Of a DNA stretch of 64,000 nucleotides, positions 1 through 11,600 are shown in pieces. The DNA lies in contig CP074386.1 of assembly GCA_022041995.1 (NCBI GenBank), positions 1 through 64,000 of the forward strand, in the 5' to 3' direction. A model generated the notes under the pieces. That model was not told where the DNA came from, ran no database searches, and saw only the letters and a list, made by a program, of their open reading frames with translations. A program made the position numbers and the translations under genes. Source of the stretch: Cupriavidus necator. GTDB lineage: Bacteria > Pseudomonadota > Gammaproteobacteria > Burkholderiales > Burkholderiaceae. The stretch's first letter is position 1, and the number at the start of each line of letters is the position of its first letter.

Positions 1-3000
1 CGTTACGCCCGATCAGGAGGACGTGACGGCCCAGTTTCTGGACCAGTGTTCGCCATCCAGTACAGCTATACGGGATCGATGAGGATTCGGGCACGGGCGC
101 GACATGTTGCACAGCAAGGGATGCTGATCATGCCCCGCCGCCGGGCTACTGGTCGCCGGATCCGACCACCAGGGGCTGCACCTGGCCTGTTCGCGGGAGG
201 ACCTGAAGACGCTGTCGCGCTGGAAGAGCCGGCGCGAGCGCGACACGCTGCCGCAGCAGATGTTCAGCACGGGCAGCCTGCGGTCAAGGACGTGCTGCTG
301 CCTGGGCGGCTTGGGGCAATCCCGATTGCGGAGCTGCGCAAGCGGAGCATGGACACGGACGGGACGATGCGTTCGTCTATGCGGGCTATCCGGCTCTCGT
401 GGGCCACATCGGTCGCGTCATGCAGTCGCGCCAGGCGCGACGGGGCGAGGAGCGCTCGTTCAAGCCGCCCAAGACTGCGCATCCGGCCATCGATGAACGG
501 GGCCGCTACCAGGCGGGACGGGCGCGCGAAATTATGGCCGAGCAGCGGGGGGGCGCGTTGCTGGGTAAAGCCGCCACGCTCGCCATGCGCTTTCTCGCGC
601 AGCCGATGAGCTGCGCGAGGCCATGGCGCGAAACATGATGTTCGGCACCTACGACGGCGTGGCGCGTGATTTGCGCAACGGACTGCGCAGGCGGCTGCAG
701 GGGGACAAGGATGCACCAGCGCTGCAGCAGTTGCAGGTGCAGGCGCATGAGGCGATTGACCGAGCCCATGAGCCGCAAGCGTGCGAGGCGGCGAAACTGC
801 TGTATGAGCTGTGTATGCAGCTGGCAGGACAGCGTCCAGGCACCGCAGCTTCCGTCCGCGCTGGCGCAGGGGTTCCCCGCACTTGCGAGCGCCTATGAGC
901 AGGCAGACGACACGGCCGGGCGTGTGCACGCGGTGCTGGACAACTACCCGGTGTGCCGTCTGTCGCGTACGGCGTTCCCCGAGGGGCAGCCGGGGCTGGT
1001 GCCGGGCGAGCCGGAGCTGTCCATGCGCAACCTGTTTACGATAGCCATAAAGGTGGGCACCGACGCGCTGAAGTCGGACACGGGCACCGATCTCTTTACA
1101 AGCGTGATCGAGAGTTGCGAAATGGCTGAACGCCGGTATCCCGACCGTCTGCGTCGGGTACCGTACAGCAAGCCGACGTTGGCGGAAATACGGCACGGGC
1201 GCTTCGATCCACAGTGGGCAGACGCTGCGCTGCGGCAGATGCCAACGATGGCAGCGGGTGTCATGCAGGACGCCGTCCGGGCGCTGCAGCAGGCGGAGCT
1301 GCTCAGCGTACCGGCTACGCCGGCCGAACGGGCGCAGGAGTTTCCCGGGAGGCGCTTGAGCAAGAGGCGCTGGCGCTCAATGAACGGGCCCGTTTGGCCG
1401 AGCCGGGGATCACGATGAGGCTGCAGGACATCGTGAACGGGTGCAGTGAGCCCGGACACGCGCGGCGGGTCTGGCGGGCGAACAGAAGAACAGGCTGAAG
1501 TCGCCGCGCTCGCTGCAGGACAAGCTGGCCCGGCTGATTGGTGGAGTGCCGCCCCGGACCCTGGCCCAGGCCAGCGCGCTGGTCAACGATGCGCTGCGCT
1601 ACAGTGTGGTGCTGCCCGCGGATACGTTTATGGGGGACTATCGCCAGATCATGGCGCAGCTCGCGAAGGCGCATACTCTGATCCGGCGCACGAATCACTT
1701 CCTGCGGGGCCGCAGCCCTTTCCAGGCGGTGAGCGTCACGCTGAAGGAGCCAAACGGCATCGCATGGGAAATCCAGTTTCATACAGAGCAAACGTTCAGA
1801 TGCAAGGAGAAGTACCACGACCTGTACAAGCAGGCGCAACGACGTGGATTCGATGGCGCCTCCGGCGACGAGATCTGGAAGTTGCTCGGGCCAGCGCGCG
1901 AGGCCTTCCGTGCATTACCCGTTCCTGCGGGGGTGGAAGATATCGTGGACTGGGAGCCGGAAACGGTATTGAAGGTGCAGCCGCGGCCCCAGGCGTCAGC
2001 CACGCCGCGCGTGCCTGCCCCCTTGCGCAACTGGCCCAGCAGATCAGAAGCCAGGCTGAACGTCTCGAGGGTGCGGTCTGGCCTGTGCTGCAGCAGGCGC
2101 TGGAGCACCACGGCGCGAAGTTGCGCGCGGACATGGACGGTGGCGGCTGGCGCAGGTTTATCTTTAAGAAGAAGAAAAGCATTGAAGAGAAGCTTGCCCG
2201 GATACAGCGCGAGCAGGGCCTGCAAACACCGCAGGAGGCCGCCAGGCGGGTACGCGATGGTCTGCGCTATGAGGTGATCCTCGGTGCAGAGAGATTTGCC
2301 ATGGACGCCCGGAGGATCCTGACCAGTCTGCAAAGGGCCGGCATGACGGTCATGCGCGTGAACAACAGCTTTACCCGGGAGGGCACCGGCTATGCTGGCC
2401 TGAATGTGAACGTGCGCACCCGCGTTGAGGGCGAAGACGCCGACTGGGAAATCCAGTTCCACACCCGTGATAGCCTGAAGGCCAAGGAGAAGGGTCACCG
2501 GACCTACGAAAGGCTGCGCCAACTGTCGCCTGATGCGGTGCCGCGCGGGACGCTGGAGCAGGACCTGCGCGACGCGGCAGCCCGCGTGGCGCCCCGCAGG
2601 GCATCGAGATGATCCTGTCCTTCGATCTCTATGCGGAACCATCCATTGCCGACGAGAGGCCTGGCGGCCCGATGAACCAGCCGTATCGCGGCGCAGCCGC
2701 GGATCAAGCACGCAGCTCCGACCTGGACACCGGGCAACCCTACGGGCCGCACGGTGCCACGCGGAGCGCGCCTGCCGTGACACACCCGGCCCCCGATCCT
2801 GGCCATGCTGTTCGCAGCAACTGGGGCCCCGCCCCCCGCGCGCACCGGACGTGCTGAGCGGCCTGCACGACCCCCCTGGCGGGTGCCTCGCCGGCTCAGG
2901 TGCCCGTTCCCCCATCCTTGGGCGAATTCAATTCGGGGCCCTGCTCATCAGTCTTGAACAGTTTCTGGCGCAATCAAACGCTGAGATGGGGATCGCCAGC

Positions 3001-3339
3001 GGGCTGCAGAATAATTGCCTGCTAGACACAGCTCTTCAGCTCAGCCGCAACCTAAGGCGAGAGCCTGCGATGGCAACGGAGCAGACGAGCGAACTCCAGG
3101 CGCAGGCGCAGTGGTTGCGGGGCGAGCTATTTCGTAGGGGCCTGGCCGATAGGGATGGCGACATCGACATGTACGAGGCCGGGTGGGGGCTCGCGCGCAG
3201 CCTTGGCATACGCATCCAGGCCATTGCGGTCAATGCGAGCGGGCAGCTCACAGTGCATCCGGTTGTTGGTCAGCAAGGCCGGCTTGTGCATATCCTTCAT
3301 ACACCCGGCCACTTTCAGCCATTGTGGCCGCGCCGCTAG
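1..3339 (+). pseudogene. SKWP-repeat type III effector, copy A: degenerate 3' portion
   Basis: This is the C-terminal third of the SKWP effector seen better in copies B, C and D. It covers the DxDGD region, both WEIQFHT domains (about 1540-1860 and 2230-2530) and the terminal Cys/His domain (about 2940-3339, ending LWPRR). Compared with copy C, positions 1-1500 carry about ten single-base losses or gains (for example near 47, 76, 100, 155, 283, 363, 600, 825, 1340 and 1465), mostly inside runs of two or more identical bases, so no long reading frame survives there. From 1546 on, frames can be followed with shifts at a C5 run (2018-2022), near 2590, at 2827-2837 and at a C6 run (about 2871). 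The repeats and N-terminus would lie left of the window. The TAG stop is completed by the first base of the adjacent IS630. It may be a true pseudogene or low-quality sequence at a contig end. Confidence 0.85.
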
Positions 3340-4475
3340 TGTAGCGTTCTGTTCTTGATGGAACTTATATGAATTCGGCGTCTCCAATGCCCACACTGCG
3401 ACACAGCGTGGAGAGAGTGAGTGCGAGTTGCCCCCGAGATCATGTTGACCGACGAGGAGCGAACCAATTTGACGAGGCTGGTTCGGTCGAAGCTCACGAG
3501 CGTGAGGCTGGCGCAGCGCGCGCGCATTGTGCTGCTGGCCGCCAACGGAATGCAGAACAAGGACATCGCCGAGCAGTTGGGAGTCGGACGCGTGCAGGTC
3601 TCGCGTTGGCGTGAGCGGTATGCGCAATCGGGGCTGGCCGGTATCGAACGCGACTTGCCGCGCGGTGCGCCGCCGGTGAAGGTGGACACGGCGCGGCTGG
3701 TGGAGCTGACCACTCAAACCAAGCCCGTTGCGGCCACGCACTGGAGCACGCGCAAGATGGCCGCCGAATTGGGCGTGAGCGCCAGCACCGTCATGCGCCA
3801 TTGGCACGCCCACGGGTTGAAGCCGCACATCGTGCGCGGCTTCAAGGTGTCGCGCGATCCGAAGTTCGTCGAGAAGCTCGAAGACATCGTCGGCCTCTAC
3901 ATGTCGCCACCCGAGCACGCGCTGGTGCTGTGCTGCGATGAGAAGAGCCAGGTGCAGGCGCTGGATCGCACGCAGCCCGGCTTGCCGTTGAAGAAGGGGC
4001 GTGCGGCCACCATGACGCACGACTACAAGCGCAACGGCACGACCACGCTGTTTGCCGCGCTCAACGTGCTCGATGGCCAGGTCATCGCCCAGTGCCAGCA
4101 GCGCCACCGCCATACCGAGTGGCTGAAGTTCCTGCGCAAGATCGACCGCGAGACGCCCAAGGACAAAACGCTGCATCTGATCGCAGACAACTACGCCACC
4201 CACAAGCATCCTGCGGTGCAGGACTGGCTGGCCAAGCATCCGCGATTCAACATGCACTTCACGCCCACCTCCGCATCATGGCTGAACATGGTCAAGCGGT
4301 TCTTTCGTGACATCACAACCGAGCGACTTCGCCGCGGCGTATTCACCAGCGTGCCGGAACTGGTCGACGCCATCAACGAGTACATCGCTCACCACAACAC
4401 CAACCCCAAGCCGTTCATCTGGACCAAGAGCGCTCGCGACATCCTACAGAAGGTCATTCTGTGCCAACCGCCGCT
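3339..4475 (+). mobile_element. IS630-family element 1, truncated by IS630 element 2
   Basis: The left end (GTGTAGCGTTCTGTTC) begins directly after the TA at 3337-3338, which belongs to the stop codon of SKWP copy A. The same element is complete at 48928-50093. Here it breaks off at CCGCTTA (4471-4477), where a second IS630-family element begins, so about 30 bases of the right end are missing. IS630 elements target TA dinucleotides, which fits both junctions. Confidence 0.85.
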
Positions 4476-4497
4476 TACTCAGCAGTCGGAAATATAG
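3421..4497 (+). CDS. IS630-family transposase (element 1), C-terminus altered
   Basis: This is a cut-and-paste DDE transposase of the IS630/Tc1-mariner superfamily. A helix-turn-helix lies near the N-terminus (NKDIAEQLGVGRVQVSRW) with a second winged-helix-like segment (STRKMAAELGVSASTVMRHW). The DDE_3 catalytic region follows, with the first Asp in LVLCCDEKSQ, the second in LIADNYATHK, and an ASWLNMVKRFF block carrying a Lys where the copy at 48928-50093 has the usual Glu (ASWLNMVERFF). That E-to-K change at the expected third catalytic position probably inactivates this copy. The last residues (TQQSEI) come from the IS630 element inserted at 4478. A GTG at 3421 opens the frame; ATG at 3442 (MLTDEERTNL) is an equally good start. 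Confidence 0.9.
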   Translation: MRVAPEIMLTDEERTNLTRLVRSKLTSVRLAQRARIVLLAANGMQNKDIAEQLGVGRVQVSRWRERYAQSGLAGIERDLPRGAPPVKVDTARLVELTTQTKPVAATHWSTRKMAAELGVSASTVMRHWHAHGLKPHIVRGFKVSRDPKFVEKLEDIVGLYMSPPEHALVLCCDEKSQVQALDRTQPGLPLKKGRAATMTHDYKRNGTTTLFAALNVLDGQVIAQCQQRHRHTEWLKFLRKIDRETPKDKTLHLIADNYATHKHPAVQDWLAKHPRFNMHFTPTSASWLNMVKRFFRDITTERLRRGVFTSVPELVDAINEYIAHHNTNPKPFIWTKSARDILQKVILCQPPLTQQSEI

Positions 4498-5577
4498 GCG
4501 ACAGAAGGAGCCTGGAAGAATGATCGAACGAGACACGGCTTTTGCCGGACATCCGCGAGCTGCGCCTCGATTCGCTCTTGCAGCTTTTCACCCTTTTGCA
4601 GGGGCCGCCTTGCCGCGCCAGTACGTTTGACATGACTCCACACCAATTCGTCCGGATTCAGATCCGGGGCGTAACCCGGCAGGAAATGAAGTGTGAGCTT
4701 GCCGCGCGTGGAGTCAACGTACTCGCGCACCAGCGCCTTCTTGTGCGCGGGCAGACTGTCGAGCACCAGATGCACCGGCTTCTTGCGATGCCGCATCATC
4801 TTCTTGAGCAATTCGACGAAAAACTCGGCGTTGAGCGCTCCCTTGTAGGTGCAAAACCAGAAGGCTCCCTTCGCATTGACCGCCGACGCCGCGCTGATCG
4901 ACTGGCGCTGACCGGGGCGCTGCACCACAGGGGTCTGGCCACGTACACCCCAGGTCTTACCATGCACCGTGTCGGCGCGAAAGCCGGACTCGTCCCAGAA
5001 GAACACTTCCGCGCCCTGCGCCTTAGCCTGACGGGCAATTGCTGGATAGGTGTCGTGCTGCCAGCGCTCGATCGCTTCGGGGTCGCGTTGGTAGGCCCGT
5101 TGCAATGGTTTCTGCGGCGTCAGCCCAAGTTTTGCCAGCAGTGCTCCCACCGCTGTCGTCCCCAGGCGCACACCAAACTTCTTCTCAATCAACTGCGCCA
5201 CGATTGCGCGTGTCCACAACCCGAAATCAAGCCCGTACTGGCGCGGATCGCGCCCATTGACCCAGCGAAAAACCTGCCGCTCCTGGGCTGGCGTCAGCGT
5301 TGGGGGCCGGCCAGTGGCCGGCGTCGAGCGCAGCGCATTGATACCCACGCCCGGTTTAAGGCAGCGTTTATCCATTTATAGATCGTGGTGCGATTGAATC
5401 CGTAGGAGGCAATCACGTCTGCCGGCCGCTCGCCTTCACGAACCCGCTCAATCGCCATGAGGCGAATCGCCTCCAGCGTCTGATGATCAAATGTCCGTCC
5501 GTCTCGCTTCATGCACGATCCGACCGATGCAGGGCCCATGAAGTTCCAACTTGTCGACTAACTTACCGACCCATGAG
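4478..5577 (-). mobile_element. IS630-family element 2, complete ends
   Basis: This is an 1100-bp element bounded by imperfect inverted repeats. The left end reads CTCAGCAGTCGGAAATATAG. The right end, on the other strand, reads CTCATGGGTCGGTAAGTTAG. Each end abuts a TA (4476-4477 and 5578-5579), the expected target duplication. The flanks do not match one interrupted sequence: the left is element 1 DNA and the right is the native downstream flank of SKWP copy B. The element therefore sits at a rearrangement junction rather than in a simple insertion. Confidence 0.85.
4479..5539 (-). CDS. IS630-family transposase, two overlapping frames (element 2)
   Basis: Two frames make up one transposase. 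The first (5539-5294) begins MGPASVGSCMKRDGRTFD and carries the N-terminal helix-turn-helix (ADVIASYGFNRTTIYKWI). The second (5375-4479) carries the catalytic domain with VFFWDESGFRADTVHGKTW, LVLDSLPAHK and YAPDLNPDELVW, the IS630 DDE pattern. The frames overlap at CTTAAAC (about 5352-5358 on the minus strand). A -1 shift there would fuse TTIYKWINAAL to KPGVGINALRST, which reads as continuous family sequence. This could be programmed frameshifting, as in other IS630 members, or a simple mutation. The stop lies inside the terminal repeat. Confidence 0.85.
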
Positions 5578-5620
5578 TAACGCCCATTTCGATCGAAGAA
5601 TCTTGTTCAGCCGCCGCAAC
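5578..5620 (-). other. Native downstream flank of SKWP copy B
   Basis: These 43 bases follow the TAG stop of copy B (minus strand) and are absent after copies A, C and D, where IS630 element 1 begins at the stop codon. They are probably the only surviving piece of the original sequence downstream of the effector gene. They are GC-rich and I see no clear terminator in so short a stretch. Confidence 0.5.
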
Positions 5621-8600
5621 CTAGCGGCGCGGCCACAATGGCTGAAAGTGGCCGGGTGTATGAAGGATATGCACAAGCCGGCCTTGCTGACCAACAACCG
5701 GATGCACTGTGAGCTGCCCGCTCGCATTGACCGCAATGGCCTGGATGCGTATGCCAAGGCTGCGCGCGAGCCCCCACCCGGCCTCGTACATGTCGATGTC
5801 GCCATCCCTATCGGCCAGGCCCCCACGAAATAGCTCGCCCCGCAACCACTGCGCCTGCGCCTGGAGTTCGCTCGTCTGCTCCGTTGCCATCGCAGGCTCT
5901 CGCCTTAGGTTGCGGCTGAGCTGAAGAGCTGTGTCTAGCAGGCAATTATTCTGCAGCCCGCTGGCGATCCCCATCTCAGCGTTTGATTGCGCCAGAAACT
6001 GTTCAAGACTGATGAGCAGGGGCCCCGAATTGAATTCGCCCAAGGATGGGGGAACGGGCACCTGAGCCGGCGAGGCACCCGCCAGGGGGGGTCGTGCAGG
6101 CCGCTCAGCACGTCCGGTGCGCGCGGGGGAGGGGGGCCCAGTTGCTGCGAACAGCATGGCCAGGATCGGGGGCCGGGTGTGTCACGGCAGGCGCGCTCCG
6201 CGTGGCACCGTGCGGCCCGTAGGGTTGCCCGGTGTCCAGGTCGGAGCTGCGTGCTTGATCCGCGGCTGCGCCGCGATACGGCTGGTTCATCGGGCCGCCA
6301 GGCCTCTCGTCGGCAATGGATGGTTCCGCATAGAGATCGAAGGACAGGATCATCTCGATGCCCTGCGGGGGCGCCACGCGGGCTGCCGCGTCGCGCAGGT
6401 CCTGCTCCAGCGTCCCGCGCGGCACCGCATCAGGCGACAGTTGGCGCAGCCTTTCGTAGGTCCGGTGACCCTTCTCCTTGGCCTTCAGGCTATCACGGGT
6501 GTGGAACTGGATTTCCCAGTCGGCGTCTTCGCCCTCAACGCGGGTGCGCACGTTCACATTCAGGCCAGCATAGCCGGTGCCCTCCCGGGTAAAGCTGTTG
6601 TTCACGCGCATGACCGTCATGCCGGCCCTTTGCAGACTGGTCAGGATCCTCCGGGCGTCCATGGCAAATCTCTCTGCACCGAGGATCACCTCATAGCGCA
6701 GACCATCGCGTACCCGCCTGGCGGCCTCCTGCGGTGTTTGCAGGCCCTGCTCGCGCTGTATCCGGGCAAGCTTCTCTTCAATGCTTTTCTTCTTCTTAAA
6801 GATAAACCTGCGCCAGCCGCCACCGTCCATGTCCGCGCGCAACTTCGCGCCGTGGTGCTCCAGCGCCTGCTGCAGCACAGGCCAGACCGCACCCTCGAGA
6901 CGTTCAGCCTGGCTTCTGATCTGCTGGGCCAGTTGCGCAAGGGGGCAGGCACGCGCGGCGTGGCTGACGCCTGGGGCCGCGGCTGCACCTTCAATACCGT
7001 TTCCGGCTCCCAGTCCACGATATCTTCCACCCCCGCAGGAACGGGTAATGCACGGAAGGCCTCGCGCGCTGGCCCGAGCAACTTCCAGATCTCGTCGCCG
7101 GAGGCGCCATCGAATCCACGTCGTTGCGCCTGCTTGTACAGGTCGTGGTACTTCTCCTTGCATCTGAACGTTTGCTCTGTATGAAACTGGATTTCCCATG
7201 CGATGCCGTTTGGCTCCTTCAGCGTGACGCTCACCGCCTGGAAAGGGCTGCGGCCCCGCAGGAAGTGATTCGTGCGCCGGATCAGAGTATGCGCCTTCGC
7301 GAGCTGCGCCATGATCTGGCGATAGTCCCCCATAAACGTATCCGCGGGCAGCACCACACTGTAGCGCAGCGCATCGTTGACCAGCGCGCTGGCCTGGGCC
7401 AGGGTCCGGGGCGGCACTCCACCAATCAGCCGGGCCAGCTTGTCCTGCAGCGAGCGCGGCGACTTCAGCCTGTTCTTCTGTTCGCCCGCCAGACCCGCCC
7501 GCGCGTGTCCGGGCTCACTGCACCCGTTCACGATGTCCTGCAGCCTCATCGTGATCCCCGGCTCGGCCAAACGGGCCCGTTCATTGAGCGCCAGCGCCTC
7601 TTGCTCAAGCGCCTCCCGGGAAACCTCCTGCGCCCGTTCGGCCGGCGTAGCCGGTACGCTGAGCAGCTCCGCCTGCTGCAGCGCCCGGACGGCGTCCTGC
7701 ATGACACCCGCTGCCATCGTTGGCATCTGCCGCAGCGCAGCGTCTGCCCACTGTGGATCGAAGCGCCCGTGCCGTATTTCCGCCAACGTCGGCTTGCTGT
7801 ACGGTACCCGACGCAGACGGTCGGGATACCGGCGTTCAGCCATTTCGCAACTCTCGATCACGCTTGTAAAGAGATCGGTGCCCGTGTCCGACTTCAGCGC
7901 GTCGGTGCCCACCTTTATGGCTATCGTAAACAGGTTGCGCATGGACAGCTCCGGCTCGCCCGGCACCAGCCCCGGCTGCCCCTCGGGGAACGCCGTACGC
8001 GACAGACGGCACACCGGGTAGTTGTCCAGCACCGCGTGCACACGCCCGGCCGTGTCGTCTGCCTGCTCATAGGCGCTCGCAAGTGCGGGGAACCCCTGCG
8101 CCAGCGCGGACGGAAGCTGCGGTGCCTGGACGCTGTCCCTGCCCAGCTGCATACACAGCTCATACAGCAGTTTCGCCGCCTCGCACGCTTGCGGCTCATG
8201 GGCTCGGTCAATCGCCTCATGCGCCTGCACCTGCAACTGCTGCAGCGCTGGTGCATCCTTGTCCCCCTGCAGCCGCCTGCGCAGTCCGTTGCGCAAATCA
8301 CGCGCCACGCCGTCGTAGGTGCCGAACATCATGTTTCGCGCCATGGCCTCGCGCAGCTCATCGGGCTGCGCGAGAAAGCGCATGGCGAGCGTGGCGGCTT
8401 TACCCAGCAACGCGCCCCCCCGCTGCTCGGCCATAATTTCGCGCGCCCGTCCCGCCTGGTAGCGGCCCCGTTCATCGATGGCCGGATGCGCAGTCTTGGG
8501 CGGCTTGAACGAGCGCTCCTCGCCCCGTCGCGCCTGGCGCGACTGCATGACGCGACCGATGTGGCCCACGAGAGCCGGATAGCCCGCATAGACGAACGCA

Positions 8601-11600
8601 TCGTCCCCGTCCGTGTCCATGCTCCGCTTGCGCAGCTCCGCAATCGGGATTGCCCCAAGCCGCCCAGGCAGCAGCACGTCCTTGACCCGCAGGCTGCCCG
8701 TGCTGAACATCTGCTGCGGCAGCGTGTCGCGCTCGCGCCGGCTCTTCCAGCGCGACAGCGTCTTCAGGTCCTCCCGCGAACAGGCCAGGTGCAGCCCCTG
8801 GTGGTCCGGATCCGGTGACCAGTAGCCCGGCGGCGGGATGATCAGCATGCCCTTGCTGTGCAGCATGTCGGCGCCCGTGCCCGAATCCTCATCGAATCCC
8901 GTATAGCTGTACTGGATGGCGAAGCACTGGTCCAGAAACTGGGCCGTCACGTCCTCCTGATCGGGCGTAACGACCTGCGCGGCCGCAATGGGCAACAGGT
9001 TCTCCTTATCGTACGGCGGTTTGCCCACCAGCACATCGCCCTGCAACTGCGCAAAGCCCGGCAGCGGAATCGTCGGCAGATACAGCCTGTCGTCAGCCGA
9101 GGGGACCGCGCGGATGCGCCGCCCCTGGTAGCCGCCGCTGACGGCCAGTTGGTACAGCGTCAGGCAGTCCACCGCCTGCGATGCGTGCCGGTCCACCCCG
9201 TTCAGCCTGCGCTGCATCACCTCGCGCGCTTCGTCAAGCGCCGCCTCATCCCGCGGGAAATGCATCAGGGCCTGCGGTGGCAGCGTGTTAAATCCCGGCT
9301 GCTGCCCATCCACCAGCTTTTGCTGTGCCTCGTCGCCCCGTGCCTCCCTGACTGCCTCCCATGCCTCGATATGTTCGCGCACCACCGGAATGCGCATCGC
9401 CACGTCCCATCTCAGAAACCCGCAGCCGTCATTTGGACAGAGCGCGATGCGCTCGTGGTGTGGCCCTTGAAGCCTGAAGGGGTGCTGCGGCCCGGGCACG
9501 TCCTCAAACCAGCCCAGCCGCAACGTGCCCTCCACCACATGGTCAGGTGGCACCATCTCCATGAGCGCGCGTTGCATGCGCGACCAGTCCTCGCGCTGCG
9601 GCGCCAGCTTCTGCGCCAGTTCCATGAAGGCGCTGCCTGGGGCACTGTCGGCATACCGCACTGCCGGCAGCACCGAAGCAGACGCGCTGCGGCCGGCGGC
9701 GATGTCCCGGGCTGACTTCCGCCGCCCCCGTGTCAGGCGGCTGCCGCCAAACATGTCGAAGCGCCAAGGCTCGTCTTTGTACTGGAACGTGCGCGCGAGC
9801 ATGAAGGCGCTTAACTCCCCAGGCAGCCGCACCTCGACCAGCGGCTGACCGGTCAGACGTGAATAAAACGAATACGCAGGCTCCGCCCCGTCGGACGACG
9901 CGGCGGGCTCCAGCTCCCGTCCCCGCAAGTCGACCGTGACATGCGTGGTGTCGCCCCCACTCGGTTCGGGTGGTACGACGTTTCCCACCGCTGTGCGCAG
10001 GCTCTCGTGGCGCGCTGCCAGATCGAACCGGCGAGGAGGGTAACGCGTCGTGAGGGCCTCCAGATGCGCCGCGCTGGCCAGCCGCAGATCCAGCGCGTCC
10101 AGGATCGCATCATCCGCCTCGATCTGCGCAATCAAGTTCCAGCTCTTTTCCTGCAGATCCGTCTCGATGAGCGGGCGCGTCCTGTCCAGCGTCTGTCGCA
10201 CCCACTGCTTCAGAGTCTCCTGGTGCGTCTTCACCGACTCGCGTTCGCCGCTGATGTAGCGCGGCTTCCACTGGTGGGCCACCACGCTGTATGCCTTGAG
10301 CACCTGATACAGTGACAGGGCCGGACAGCGCGTGCCGCATGCTTCGTCACCCTCCTTCAGGCGCAGCCCGGCACGAGCGCCTGCCCCGCCCGGGGCTTGG
10401 CGCAGATACGCGTCGATCTTGTGTTCTACGACTGGCTTCAGCGCGTCGAACGTCTGCAGGGCGCGCACCCGGTGGCGCTGCAACTGCGGGCTGCGCGCCA
10501 GCGGCAGCAGCCCCATGCACAGGGTGCCCACACTCTCCAGCGGTTCTTCGCGCAGCCGTCCTTCTTGACACAGCGTCATGACACGCTCCAGCGCCGGCGT
10601 TGCGAGCAGCCGCAGCGCGTCGTGCATCCGCAGCTGGGCGAAAGCCTTGAGCAGCATACCCACGTGGCGGCCCTCGGCGCTGTCGAAGCGTTCCGGGTAC
10701 AGCTCCAGGTGCACCGCTACCCCCATCAGTACATCGCGTGCGAGAACGGCGTTCCCGTCTTCGTCCCGGCCGAGCCGCGCCAGCGCGTTGGCAATCTGGC
10801 CGGTCTGGCCGGTCTGGCCGAATTCGAACGTGCTCCACTCGAGCGGAGCCGAGCCCAGGCGTGCCGCCAGACACCACGCCGCTTCATGCAGGCCGCTTTC
10901 TTGCGGCCATCGGGACAGTGCGTGGAGGGTGCTGGCCACGGCCTGCGCGCCCATCGACTGGCGCAGCCGCGCATCGCCCTCAGCCTCCGAGGTCAGGCGA
11001 TCGGCCAGCACCAGCGCCGCGGCGCGGGCCTCGGCCTCGTCCGGCCACTTCGAGAGCGCATTGAGCGCGTTGGTTACGGCCTGCGCGTCCATCGACTGGC
11101 ACAGCTGGGGTTCCGAGCTAACGCGCTCGGCCAGCCGCAGCGCGGCGTCGCGGGCCTTGGCCTGGTCCGGCCACTTCGAGAGCGCATTGAGCGCGTTGGC
11201 CACGGCCCGCGCCTCCATCGACTGGCACAGCTGGGGTTCCGAGCTAACGCGCTCGGCCAGCCGCAGCGCGGCGTCGCGGGCCTCGTCTTCGCCCGGCCAC
11301 TTCGAGAGCGCATTGAGCGCGTTGGCCACGGCCCGCGCCTCCATCGACTGGCACAGCTGGGGTTCCGAGCTAACGCGCTCGGCCAGCCGTAGCGCGGCGT
11401 CGCGGGCCTTGGCCTTGTCCGGCCACTTCGAAAGCGCATTGAGCGCGGTGGCCACGGCCCGCGCATCCATCGACTGGCGCAGCCGCGCATTGCCCTCAGC
11501 CTCCGAGGTCAGACGATCGGCAAGCGCCAGCGCCGCGTCGCGGGCCTCGTCCGCGTCCGGCCACTTCGAAAACGCGTTCAGGGCGTTGGCCACGGCCTGC

